A DNA stretch of 64,000 nucleotides from Pyrenophora tritici-repentis. Taxonomy: Eukaryota; Ascomycota; Dothideomycetes; Pleosporales; Pleosporaceae. The stretch spans positions 1,302,001 through 1,366,000 of the forward strand of contig NC_089390.1 of NCBI RefSeq assembly GCF_003171515.1, in the 5' to 3' direction. Positions 45,560 through 56,829 of this stretch are shown one piece after another. Under the pieces are notes generated by a model. The model ran no database searches and was not told the origin of the DNA. It worked only from the letters and a program-made list of their open reading frames with translations. The translations under genes and the position numbers were made by a program. Numbering within the stretch: position 1 is the stretch's first letter; each line of letters opens with the position of its first letter.

Positions 45560-46312
45560 CTTGCTTAGCTTCGGTCGTACTCTCGGCAACTGTGTGTCAT
45601 GTCAACGCTAGAGACAGCGACAGATAATGAGCACACGAGGTGTCAAATTAGCCACTTGGGAGATTCTGCACGCGGCGAAAGGATCGCCAAAGTCTGCCCT
45701 AAGTGTTAGGTATTAGTGGCAAAGTCGATGCGTTCTGCAAGGCGACAGTTGTCAGTGCAAAATCGATGCCTGGGCAGAAAAATGCCACAGGGATGATGAT
45801 GTCTGCCACGCCGCAAACAGCCACACTAGCCGAAGACGATCTACCGTTCATCCACATGCCAATCAACGTCACCATCACCAAACAACCAAACTTCCAAGTC
45901 AAAGTCATCATCGTCAACAACTAATTGCGCGGAAGATTAAAATATCACTGGGTGAAAGACTGCATGCAAATAGCGATTCTCTAATTCTCGTAAGTACAGC
46001 ATGACATGTATCGGGGAACCACGGCTCCATGGCGGGCACATCATTTGCGCTTCTACGATGCAATGTTTATATGCCAAGAAGCGCCGTGACTCTAATCGCG
46101 GTAAGCGACCCAGTTTTCTTGTGATTGAACCAATGCGAGGTATATATGTACTAGAGGTGAACGGTTCATGTGCAGCGTCTCAGCGCATCGATACATCTGC
46201 CATCCGTCACCATTTATCACGCTTTGGTCCCCAGACCGCCTTGTTCTTTCTCAGATCCACTCCACCTTCTTTTTCATGGTAACTGGTTTTTCAAATCTTC
46301 GGAGAAAGCGCA
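45560..46312. other. Divergent intergenic region upstream of SET and Bor1-type genes
   Basis: About 750 bp holding both promoters. A 73-codon frame at 45703-45924 (+) is also open on the opposite strand; see the rejected list. Confidence 0.5.
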
Positions 46313-48327
46313 ATGGAGTCATCAAACACAACAGGAAAGGCGAGGCTGGAACGGACAGTGACACACGAATCGTATACTTTCCAAGGTCAACGAGGATGGC
46401 GCAAATGGCGTATACTGCAGCCTGGTCGCGGCATGTATCATGATGTAAAACGTCGGCTACCATACTACTGGAGCGATATAACGGATGCTTTCACATACCG
46501 GGTTTTCGCCAGCACAGTGCGCATGTACTTCGTCAAGTAAGTTTATTTTCGCCGCGAGACAGAACACGTACTTACCAGTGAAGTGTTCTTCCTGCCATCG
46601 CCTTCACACTAGACATGTATCGACGGACCGGTGGGTTCTTCGGCATAAATGAAGCGCTCTTCGCGTCCGCACTAGCAGCCATGGTATTCAGTTTGCTGTC
46701 ATGTCAGCCGCTGACTATCGTCGGAGTCACTGGTTTGATTGCGCTGTTCAACTACACAATCTACGACATTATCGTGCAATACGACCCGACTTTATATCCA
46801 GCCTTTACTGCATGGGTTGGTATCTGGGCCGCCATCTTTCACTGGATCGTATCTTTTGGAAACTTTAGCGACTACATGGCATACGTCACCGACTTTTCGA
46901 GTGAGACTTTCGGCATGTATGTGGGAATAATCTACTGTGGTACGTATGCGCTCAAGCAAAGACTTACAAGTCACTACTAAAACATGAACAGTTAAAGGTG
47001 TAGAGGAGTTAGTTTATATGTTCGAAGTCTCTGAGTTCCAAGGTGGATACCTCTCCATCGTCATTGCAATCCTTTACTTTGGTTCCGTATACGGCCTTGA
47101 AAAGCTCGGCGGCAGTACGCTTTTTTCTCCTTGGCTTCGCAGCATTGTTGCTGATTACTCTTTCGTTTTTCCTACCCTGTTCTGGGTCGGCTTTTCGCAT
47201 ATTCCTGGACGACTAGAAAATACCGGACTCTACCATGTGCCCATCTCAAAAGCATTCCAGCCGACACAAGACCGAGACTGGGTGATTGACTTCTGGAACT
47301 TGGATGTAAAGTGGGTTTTTGTGGCATTGCCATTTGGGTTTTTGATGATGCTGCTATTTTACTATGATCACGTAGGTCTACTATCTCAGCCTACTTCTAT
47401 CACCCACTAACAGTTACGCCAGAATGTATCATCCCTCACAGCGCAAGCTCGCCAATACCCTCTCAAGAAGCCTGCTGGCTTCCATTGGGACTTTTTCCTT
47501 CTCGGTTGCACCTGCTTCGTTGGCGGTATCATCGGTCTTCCCCTACCCAATGGACTCGTGCCGCAAGCGCCTGTTCATACAGATTCGCTCACTGTATACG
47601 AAACGAAGCTTGAGATCACAGAGACCAAAGACGGCGGTGAGATTCGCAAGCCGGTCGTGAAAGCCATTGGTGTTGTTGAACAACGTGTCAGCCACTTCTT
47701 GATGGGCATGGCTATCTGGGGTACTATGACCGGCCCGCTGCTCATCGTCTTGCATACCATGCCCGCGGCGGTGTTCGCAGGTGTTTTCTTCGTCGTTGGC
47801 GTAAGTGTACCAAATTCACAATTACCCTTTCATTCAACAATATACTAAGTGCAATACAGTGGGGTTCCATCGAATCCAACGGTATCGTATCTAAAGCCCT
47901 ATATCTCGTCTCCGAACGTCGCTTCCTCCAGCGCGACGAGCCACTCAACACTGTCGCCCGCAAGAAGATTATGCTCTTCATCGGTCTCCAAATCTTCGGT
48001 GTCGCCTGCACAGTTGCCATTTCACAAACAATTGCCGCTATCGGATTTCCTGTGCTTATCATTGCGCTTATTCCTCTCCGTACTTTCCTGGTACCAAAGT
48101 GGTTTTCGGAACATGAATTGGACGTGCTGGATGCGTTGACCGCAGACAACCCTTCTGTGCTGGTAAGCTTTGGTGGTACACCCGGTGGTATGAAGCGTAG
48201 GCCGATGAGTGAAGAGGGCCACAGCTCAAGCCGAGATGAGGAAGAATCGGGTATGGATAAAGAGGATGACTCGGAACCGCATGACAGGAGCGCTGTGCGT
48301 CAACGTGCTGGAAGTTTGCACATGTAA
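46313..48327 (+). CDS. BOR1: Bor1-type borate/bicarbonate-family anion transporter (SLC4-like)
   Basis: Plasma-membrane anion exchanger of the HCO3-transporter family; yeast Bor1 exports borate. Exons 46313-46536, 46584-46939, 46992-47371, 47423-47800 and 47860-48327 join in frame to 601 aa, close to yeast Bor1 (576). After a basic N-terminus (GMYHDVKRRLPYYWSDITDA) come the transmembrane helices with the family pattern FFGINEALFASALAAMVFSL, QPLTIVGVTGLIALFNYTIY and WDFFLLGCTCFVGGIIGLPL. NGLVPQAPVHTDSL and VVEQRVSHFLMGMAIWGTM follow, and the hydrophilic tail is acidic and Ser-rich. All introns are 47-59 nt with clear branch sites. Diverges from the SET gene. Confidence 0.93.
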
Positions 48328-48606
48328 TTTCACATGTGCATTGATTGGAAACGGCCTTATCAAAAAGCTTGAATGAGGAGACAACTAGGTGTTGTACAGA
48401 TTCACGGAGAAGGTCTTCATCTTCAAAAATCAAGGTCATGATATTTCTAGAAGAGTTTTTATGTTTATATCTTTTATTCGTGTATAGGACAAAGTTTATA
48501 TGACATGCTTTTAACACATCCCCCTGTCTCATCAATATATGTGATCACTCAGACTCCTCCCTGAAGTCCTCCCTAACAGAGCTCTTTTCTTCCAGCCTTA
48601 TTGGCT

Positions 48607-49371
48607 CTACTTCTTCATTATAGCAAGCACATCCCATTCCTCACCTATGTCTACCCACTCGCAAATCTCCTCTCCTGTACTCTTCCCATTCTCGCCCCTC
48701 CAAATCTCAACACCAGCTTCCCACCCTTTTTCAACCACTTTCTTCAACTTCCGTTTATCCGGAACCTTCATCTTGGGCAAATATCCCATAGCCTTGTCAT
48801 GCATAGCCGGCAAATCTTTACCTTCACACATGCTATTCAGATTTGCCGCGACCCCATCCGAAGCGTCCTCGACCAAAGCAAGCACTTTATCGCACAGATC
48901 TGCAGAATCAATGGTATGAGGACTTCTGATTGACTGGACAACTTCGTTATGCCATGTGCCGTTGGAGGAGGAGGGGAAGAGGTGTGCGTATGGGGGGAAG
49001 GCTGAGGTGTCGAAGGAGAGAGTTGGTGAGGGTGGAGGGGAGATGGATGGAGAAAATGACTTAGAAACAGATGCGGAGGAGAGATTTGGCTGGCTTATAT
49101 CGGGTAGTTTCTCTCTCGTGTAAATAACTTTCCTCGTCATCATCTCTACAACCTCTTCGTCTTTCGCGGCAGGCGACGCACAACAAGATGTTTGCGCGCC
49201 CAATCGAGTCGAGTCTGGCGATGCAGCTTCATCTGAAACGAGTTCCCAGGAAAGGCTCCGAGGCATGTGTGGATGTTTGTCAAGTGGGTAAGCCAATTTG
49301 GTTAGCGAGCCTGACACTGGTGGTACGTCTGTACAGCTCAATGGCAGCGCAATCGCCGGGGTGGGCACCAT
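48607..49371 (-). CDS. Hypothetical protein
   Basis: Unrecognised protein of 254 aa, taking the first ATG at 49371; the frame is open upstream only from GTG at 49389. The N-terminal 130 residues are disordered and Ser/Pro-rich. The C-terminal half looks folded and helical, with ICEWVDIGEEWDVLAIMKK at the end and a Lys-rich helix (KRKLKKVVEKGWEAGVEIW). There is no signal peptide or membrane segment. It is convergent with the Bor1-type gene (280 bp). The composition and frame length favour a real gene, but nothing indicates function. Confidence 0.55.
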   Translation of the reverse strand: MVPTPAIALPLSCTDVPPVSGSLTKLAYPLDKHPHMPRSLSWELVSDEAASPDSTRLGAQTSCCASPAAKDEEVVEMMTRKVIYTREKLPDISQPNLSSASVSKSFSPSISPPPSPTLSFDTSAFPPYAHLFPSSSNGTWHNEVVQSIRSPHTIDSADLCDKVLALVEDASDGVAANLNSMCEGKDLPAMHDKAMGYLPKMKVPDKRKLKKVVEKGWEAGVEIWRGENGKSTGEEICEWVDIGEEWDVLAIMKK

Positions 49372-50382
49372 TTCTTTTCTGGGTTTCACGTGTTCTTGAG
49401 TTCAAAGACGTTCGATGAGTCAATGCGCAAAAATGCTTTTGGGTGCCACGGGGTGTAGTTGTATGTTGAGGCAGGATGTAGAGCGCAAGTTGCAAGTTGA
49501 GTGGGGAATTTAGGGACATCGAGTTTTACTAGTAAAGAAAGTGTTAGGCCATAGTGTTTTCAGCGGCCGTTTGATGTGTGCCCAGTTGCAGTGAATGGTA
49601 ATGTTCGTATACAGAGCATTTGTGGCGCAATTTGCGACACAGTGGGTGAACAGTGAAAGTTTAGCCTACGGGTCATGTAAAAACCACGAATGAAGAGCCA
49701 GGGTGTTCGATTCACTAGGCCAGAGATCAACTTGACAGATGAATGCACTGTGTCGTGAGGATGTGTTTCTTAACAGTGGACACTGTAAAGCAACTGCAAA
49801 ATTATGAGTGTAGCGATATCGCTATAGGGAGGGCAATTGCAACCGCATTAGCCCTTGTGTCCTTGAGCCTACAAACCCAACCAAATAACCCATCTTTCGA
49901 CTCACATTTGATTCCATTGTCATGCCCTGGACCCACCAAATATCACATGTCCTCAACCTCGCAAACTCATTGTTGCCGCATAGCATCCTATATTCTGGTA
50001 GGGAGGGCAAGAACAGGAAGATTATATATTCAAGGGAGCCGGGAAGGTCCTAATACGGAGCATGCAACAAATACCGCACAAAAAGCCATCTAGAAAAGAT
50101 GATAGCCGATCAAGATTACCATGAATGAATGAATGTATGATATAACCGATCTTGACAAGATCATATATCAATAGATGCAATGTGTTACGAGCCATACTAT
50201 TTAATTGATTGAAGGAGTTGCATTTAGTGTATCTTCTCCATGCCGCTGTAACGCCATTCCCATGTACCGTCTTTCCGGCGCCACTAGCTTTTGTATATTG
50301 TAGCCAAGCCTATCCTCAATCTTCATCCCACATGTATATATCCACAGTATAAGCCTTGGGTGAAGTTATGTGGCATATTATC
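49372..50382. other. Intergenic region
   Basis: About 1 kb between the hypothetical gene's start and the 3' end of cysteine dioxygenase, both on the minus strand. It holds one promoter and one terminator region. No coding sequence or repeat recognised. Confidence 0.55.
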
Positions 50383-51381
50383 TCAGAGTTGGTTCTGGTT
50401 GACTTTGACGCCATACTCGGAGTAGAAGTGGCACTGCTTGGCGTGGGTGATACCCGACGTGTCTTCCACAAAGACGTTGCATCCCTCAACCGCTGCATTA
50501 GGCGGGGTATACACTACGCCTAGTTAGCGGAGTGTTCAACCTCAGGTGGGAATAAAAATCTTACAGTGTAAAGACACGGCATACTCGTTTAGGTCGGGGT
50601 TGGAAATGCGATGGACACCGAGAGTATCCGCCATATATGTGACTTGGTTCTCCGTGTAGGTAGTTTCGCGGATCTTGGTCATCGGACGATGGCTCAGTAC
50701 ATCTTCGATTTTGGGAGTTGCGAACCGCGTTTCTGTGAGGCTTCCCTTGAGCACCTTCATGATGCAATGTGCCTTTGCATGGCTATGAAACGTCAGCCTC
50801 CTGTCTGAAGTGGCTGGCAGGTTTAGATGTCGGTATTGAACACCATATCTCCGCAAATGTTGATAAATATCGAAAGTTGTCGTCTTACCGCATAGTCTCC
50901 TGCACTGACGCAACGATCACAAGATCGGCGAACATAGTCGCTTCATCGTGCAGGAGACTGAGCTCGTAGTAAACGAGTTTCGATCCGGAGATATTATCTC
51001 GAGCATACAGCCGAAGATTGAACGTCGAACTCAACGGTTGCAGGGCCTGCTGACTTACTCATGGATCGGACTTTTCTTGCCGGGTCCCCAAACCAGGATG
51101 AGCTGTGCGGTTAGTGGTGTCGTTAAAGTCGAGCTATGAAACCTTACTAAATTACTCTTGCCATTGCCCTTGTCGACGACGTTTCGTGTGTATGGCATCG
51201 TTTTGGACGGGAAGTAGTACTGTTCCCACTCTGACTCATCGGAAACGTATGCTTCCATTAGCTGCTGAAGCTCATTCTCGTCGACGTCAGCGGAGTCTAT
51301 GCCGCTGCTAGGTCCCAGCTTCTCGTTAATAGCTTGAACGAGAGCGTGAAAACCATCCTGTTCTGTGTTGCGACCGATCAT
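50383..51381 (-). CDS. CDO1: Cysteine dioxygenase
   Basis: Non-haem iron enzyme that oxidises L-cysteine to cysteine sulfinic acid, the entry to cysteine catabolism; fungal examples also help detoxify excess cysteine. Exons 51148-51381, 51059-51102, 50565-50782 and 50383-50513 encode 208 aa, the normal length. The iron ligands are His92 and His94 (SPIHDHAKAHC) and His150 (LGVHRISNP). Cys99 and Tyr167 (HLYTPP) stand at the spacing of the Cys-Tyr crosslink in the mammalian enzyme (Cys93/Tyr157). The iron-binding motif is split by intron 2 between HD and HAKAHC. That intron is 276 nt, longer than most here, while introns 1 and 3 are 45 and 51 nt. The start is supported by MIGRNTEQDGFHALVQAIN. 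It diverges from the Rbg1 gene. Confidence 0.94.
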
Positions 51382-51955
51382 GGTGGTGAAAGCGATATTG
51401 GGTGATGATAAAGGATGACGAGTGTTGTTGATTGATTCTATCGTGATTTATTCTGGCAGGAAGTCCAAAGCAGTCCGAGCGCAAAGATAAGATAAAAGAC
51501 GGGCCTTATGTAGAAAGCGTGGACCTGATAGCCGGACGTGTTTGCGCATGCTGAGTGCTGCTTGTGCAGCTCTTGGCTCGCTTTATTATGTAACAAGCTG
51601 CGCTTGTGATGGGTGGAGCCAGTCAGTGGCTCGCCGGTGTACTCGGAGCAGTGAAGATGCATGCCTTCCGACGCACGCCGCGTGCCAACAATGAGGTGTC
51701 GTTGGCGGTGTGATGCTCGGAAGCGGCTTCCATCGGGCACCGCAGCTTGTTGAAGGAGGAAATGGAAGCATGCACAGAAGTCGTGGTGGAAGGGTGCTGC
51801 ATGTCGCACTAACCGTCTTGGGTGGCGGTGAAAAGTACTGCCTGAAACCGTGCCCCGCTTCGTCATTGGCGGCGTCCCTCACATCAAATTTCTGAACGAC
51901 AACATTGTCTCGCCACAACTACTCAGATCAAGTCAGGATATAGAAATCATCCAAC
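51382..51955. other. Divergent promoter region of cysteine dioxygenase and Rbg1 genes
   Basis: A 574-bp stretch shared by the two start codons. No clear coding sequence; open frames here overlap on both strands and lack family features. Confidence 0.55.
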
Positions 51956-53379
51956 ATGGCGACTACAGTGGACAAGGTGCGTATTCGACTACTTCTGGTG
52001 TGCCTTCGCCGTATGCTAACAATGTGCGACAGATCAAGGATATCGAGGCCGAAGTGAGCGACCCCCAACCAGCGACCCGTAATACCGTGACTTACACCAA
52101 TTGTAGATGGCCAAGACCCAAAAAAACAAGGCAACGTCGTTTCATCTTGGTACTTCACTCCGATCGAACACTGCATGTGTAGCATGCTTATACTTGGACA
52201 GGGCAACTGAAGGCAAAACTCGCTAAGCTCAAGAGGGAACTGCTCGAGCCCTCAAGCAGCGGTGGCGGTGGTGCAGGTGTAGGATTCGATGTTGCTAGGA
52301 CTGGTGTGGCCAGTGTTGGCTTTATTGGCTTTCCATCGGTGGGAAAGAGTACGCTCATGAGTAGATTGACAGGACAGCACTCTGAAGCCGCCGCATATGA
52401 GTTCACTACGGTTCGTGGTGTATATCGGGTATTATAGTGATGTGGAACTAACAGAAGCCAGCTTACTACTGTGCCGGGTCAGGTCATGTACAACGGAGCC
52501 AAGATTCAAATTCTCGATCTTCCCGGTATCATTCAAGGTGCAAAGGACGGCAAGGGTCGTGGTCGACAGGTCATCGCGGTGGCGAAAACATGCCATTTGA
52601 TTTTTATTGTCTTGGATGTCAACAAGCCCCTCACGGACAAGAGCGTCATCGAGAACGAACTGGAGGGTTTCGGTATAAGGATCAACAAGAGCCCACCAAA
52701 CATTGTCCTCAAGAAGAAAGACAAGGGAGGTATTAACATTACGGCGACTGTTCCACTTACACACATCGACCACGGCGAGATCAAGGCCGTATTGACCGAA
52801 TATCGAATGGCAAACGCGGATGTGGCCATCCGGTGCGATGCCACGGTCGATGATCTGATCGACGTCATTGAAGCCAAAGGACGAAGCTATATCCCAGTCA
52901 TCTATGCACTGAACAAAATTGATGCCATTAGTATCGAGGAACTGGACCTGCTATATCGGATTCCGAACGCTTGCCCGATTAGCTCCGAGCATGGGTGGAA
53001 TATCGACGAGCTCCTCGAGCAGATGTGGGAGAAGTTGAATCTCGTGCGCGTTTATACCAAGCCCAAGGGCAAAATGCCGGATTATTCGGCGCCTGTTGTA
53101 TTGCGATCAACGGCTTGCACGATTGAAGACTTCGTATGTTTATGATTTGAAATCACGCCAATACGCTAACGGGAACTAGTGTAATTCCATCCATAAGACA
53201 ATTGTGGACAATTTCAAGCATGCCATTGTCTATGGCAAGTCGTGCAAGCATCAGCCCCAGCGGGTGGGACTTTCACATGAGCTCGCCGACGAGGATATTG
53301 GTACGTACATGGTCGGACTGGGATTCTGAATGGACATGTTGAGCTCACGTATTGGCCAGTCACGATAGTCAAACGCTAG
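51956..53379 (+). CDS. RBG1: Developmentally regulated GTP-binding protein (DRG1/Rbg1)
   Basis: OBG-family translational GTPase; Rbg1 with its partner Tma46 associates with translating ribosomes. Seven exons: 51956-51976, 52033-52053, 52107-52149, 52202-52410, 52462-53133, 53180-53300 and 53360-53379. They sum to 368 aa, matching yeast Rbg1 (369). G1 is GFPSVGKST (residues 71-79). G3 is DLPGIIQGA and G4 is NKID. An inserted S5D2L-like region follows G3. The TGS domain begins [10 protein letters not shown] and closes with [18 protein letters not shown] and VTIVKR. The first three exons are just 21, 21 and 43 nt and encode the helical N-terminus (MATTVDKIKDIEAEMAKTQK). Confidence 0.95.
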
Positions 53380-55044
53380 ATGAGGTGTTGCGATAGAAGT
53401 GAGTCAAGTGGAGAAGGCATTTGGAGGCTGATGGATGGCTAAAGCAGTCTCACTGGGCTAGGCATAGCAGATGGCAACAACGGAAGGATGACGAGCAGGA
53501 CTAGGCGTGGAGGCCATGTTGAGGGCTGGATTGGCCAAGGACTCGCCTCAGTAGCACCGCGGACGACATGGAAACGACACGAGTTGTGGGCCGGACAGGT
53601 TACGGCGCGGTACCTGGTACTGCCAATCGCTAATGGTCAAGGAAGTGGTGGCGGACCGATACCGTCGGCAAGCTATCAATAACCACGAGTCTCGCTCGCG
53701 TGCCGAGAAGGCGTGCGTGGAGAGGCGAACTGTCTGATTGAATTGTGGTGGTACTGGGGCTGCGGGTGGGATTGAAACGGCACCCGCATTTCACCAGGTC
53801 TTGCTTTTTTCCATATTTGCTTCGGAATAGGATGGAATTTGATCAGCACTGGCAGGCCCATTTTTGTGGTGTCGGAGTTGCATTATTGGTCTGCTAACGG
53901 GCGCAGCGGTCGAGTCGGAGAAATGCAGCAGGGAGGGGGGGGGGTGTTGCTGGCGACTCAGAGAGCAGGCTGTCAGTCGGGCGCTAAATCATCAAGGCTC
54001 CCGGGGCCTGAGTGGCTGGACTTGCAAACATGGTGGAGCAGACCAGTTCAGCCGTCGACACTCTCTGTCTCTCCTTTATGCACAGCACAGGCTCTGGTTG
54101 ACGGCACTGGCGGTCGCGTACCTGAGCAGCGACTGAATCGGGGTCGGACAGATTAGTGGCACGAGGGCACGGCAACGGCCAGCATGAGCATGTCCTGGGG
54201 ATGGACTGGGGCGCAATATGGCGCTCCATGGCCGCTTCGGGACGCGCAGATTAGCCGGCCGCTTCAGTGGTCATGGTTATGGTGAGCGGTGCGAGGGCCT
54301 TGATGGGACGATCGCACCCGGCCGCGTCGACATGGCATCCATCAGTCAGGCGTCGAGGCACGCACTGGCACTGCTACTGTAAGCCCAGGCGGCCGCACAA
54401 CTCTGGCCCGCGTTTTCCTAGGGGCGCATCCCCGATGGCGACCCACGCGCGCTAAGCCCAACGTCGTCGGTCGCGTTGCTTGTCGCTTGGCCAGCATGAC
54501 CGGGATCACACGCCCACACGCCCGCCAGGCTTGCCGGCAAGCTTGGGCTCGCTCAAACAAACAGGGCCACTCTCCCGCCAGCTGCAGTAGGCCGCGCCCG
54601 CATCGCACAGCCAGGGCCTGTTACCGGCGTCCCCAGACTCATGCTCAAGTACGCGCTGCAGGCCCGCCGCGCCACGCCTTCCCTGCAGTTTCAATTCTCC
54701 ATCTGAGCCCACTGCTTTGCCGCGCTGCTTTATACCTAGAGCACCATCTACCTGGCTGCCGACACCATCTGCACTGCCTTTTGTCTGCCCTATCCCCGCT
54801 ACTGCCACCTGTGCTGCTGCGGTACATTGACTTGTTACTGTTTCGCCTCAGGAACCACAAGCCCATCTCATGCATGCATGCCCTCGCCCACACTGACCTC
54901 ACCCACGCCACCCAGGTATACCAACACCAAGGCGTAGGTGCATATGCCCGCTGCCATCCCGCCCTGCTGCTGCTGCTGTCTTGAAAACGCTCACGTCTTC
55001 CAACCATCTGCTTTCATACACCACTTCACTGTCCACAACCAAGC
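53380..55044. other. Intergenic region upstream of the CENP-B-type gene
   Basis: About 1.7 kb with the Rbg1 3' region at the left and the promoter/leader of the HTH gene at the right. The last 400 bp are C-rich and pyrimidine-rich, a common feature of fungal leaders. No gene recognised. Confidence 0.55.
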
Positions 55045-56829
55045 ATGAGCCAGTTACAAATGGATCACGAACACCACCACCCCCACCAGGAGCCCTTCGA
55101 GGACCATCATACTGCCTGGCACGGCGATGGTGGATACAATCCACACCACCATTCTCCAGTCCAGGACTACAGTGGCTTCAGCACTTTTGCGCCACTCCCC
55201 ATGGAGCCCCTCTATGGCACCGGCATGCATCCGCCTCACCAAACACACCAAACACACCCAACACCGAGGACGACCCATCCCCAGCTGCAACCTCTGATCA
55301 TGCCTCAAATGCCACAGTGGCCGAGCATGTTGACGAGCCAGTCGACATACCAAGCTCCCTTGTTTCCCTCTGCCCCACCGCCCATCACCCCGGCATCAGC
55401 AACCCCCGTGTCAGCATCTTCCACGCACTCCCGGACTTCGTCAACTCCACGGAAGACGCTCACCGACTCGGACCGTAGACGCATGTGCCAATACCACGAG
55501 GACAACCCTACCGTCAAACAAACCGAGATTGGAGGTACGCCAGCTTCAAGCCCAATACCAACACACAACGTTTTACTGACATTACTATAGCCATGTTTGG
55601 TGTGGAACGAAGGTACTACCACAACTACCTCATACTCTATGCCCTACTGACAGCTATCTAGTACTGTGTCAAAAGTGTTGCGTCAGAAGGAGAAGTATCT
55701 GTACCAAGACGATGGCAGCCGATCACCCATCAAACGGTCCAAAGGCAAATTTCCAGACATTGAACGCGCTCTGTCCAACTGGGCCAGAAACCACCAGAGG
55801 CAGGGGCTGCCTTTATCAGACGCTATTATCCGGGACAAGGCACGCTTCTTCGCTCAAACTGTCGGCAACACTGACAGCCACCTCAAGGCCAACAGCACCA
55901 GTTGGTTGGAGAAGTTCAAACAAAAGAACCATCTCATGGGAGCAAGGTCAAGGAAAGGCTCCATAGCTGAAGAGTCAGAGGGCACTTCCAATCCGCCGTC
56001 CAATGCGCATACGCCGGGAGCCATCTCGCCTACCTCGCCCGGTGGGGTATCCCCTGGGACTGTGACGATGAAAACCAAGAAGAGCGAGGAGAACCTCAAG
56101 ACCGAAAGTCCCGATACATACGAGTACATGAACCGCCGCCGCCCGTTCCACTCACAAAGCAGTACTTCTTTGTCTAGCGTTTTCACCGACACAGCACCTT
56201 CGTCCTTCTCGGCCGGTGCCACAAGCCCTACATCGCTCTCTTCCCCTTTCTTCACGCCGGACTCGGCATGCGGTCCAAGCCCATTCATGGGCCGTCAATC
56301 TGCCAACGGGCAACCCGGGAGCGGCAATTTCCAACGACCGCGAAGTCAAACTTTCCCCATGCTTGTAGGTGTCGAGCAGTACATGTCGCCACCGGGTTCA
56401 TCCGACGCGCTTACCCCAAAGTATGTCAGCAGCGGTACACTCGACTCTCCCATGGCTGACATGCCTGGTTCACTGCCCGCAATTGACGAAGGGATGTCCC
56501 TCTCACCAACGCAAGCGCCAAACTCGATGCAGCCTCCTCCTATCCCGAGTGCGGCTGGCCATATGGACGACAAGGATTCATCCGCCGATTCCTCGCCGAT
56601 CACGCCATCCCAGGAAGAAGCTGCACGCGCGTTGGAGCTCGTCATGAATTTCTTCCAGTCGAAGAGCGCCGGTCTTGACATCGAGCCACAAGAGTATGTC
56701 ACCATCGGCAAGCTGATGGAGAAGCTGCGAATCAAGCGCAGCTCCGAAAGCCTACCATCCGACATGCGACGTGTGTCAGAGCCCAGCTTTACGACCCCCA
56801 AGCTCGAAAGCATCGATGCCATCCATTAG
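55045..56829 (+). CDS. CENP-B/psq-type HTH DNA-binding protein
   Basis: Exons 55045-55534, 55591-55612 (22 nt) and 55662-56829 join in frame to 559 aa. A His/Pro-rich disordered N-terminus precedes a psq-like helix-turn-helix (LTDSDRRRMCQYHEDNPTVK, then QTEIGAMFGVERSTVSKVLR). A CENP-B-type HTH follows (KFPDIERALSNWARNHQRQG, LPLSDAIIRDKARFF, STSWLEKFKQKNHL). The tail is Ser/Pro-rich with a small helical block (ALELVMNFFQSK, TIGKLMEKLRIKR). This two-part DNA-binding region derives in evolution from pogo-type transposases, but no DDE catalytic core follows, so it is a host gene, probably a transcription or chromatin factor. The tiny middle exon encodes part of the recognition helix. Target unknown. 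Confidence 0.85.

Noticed and set aside
45703..45924. 73-codon frame open on both strands between the SET and Bor1-type genes
   Set aside because: It has no start context, family motif or splice link, and lies in a shared promoter region. Overlapping open frames on both strands are expected by chance at this size.
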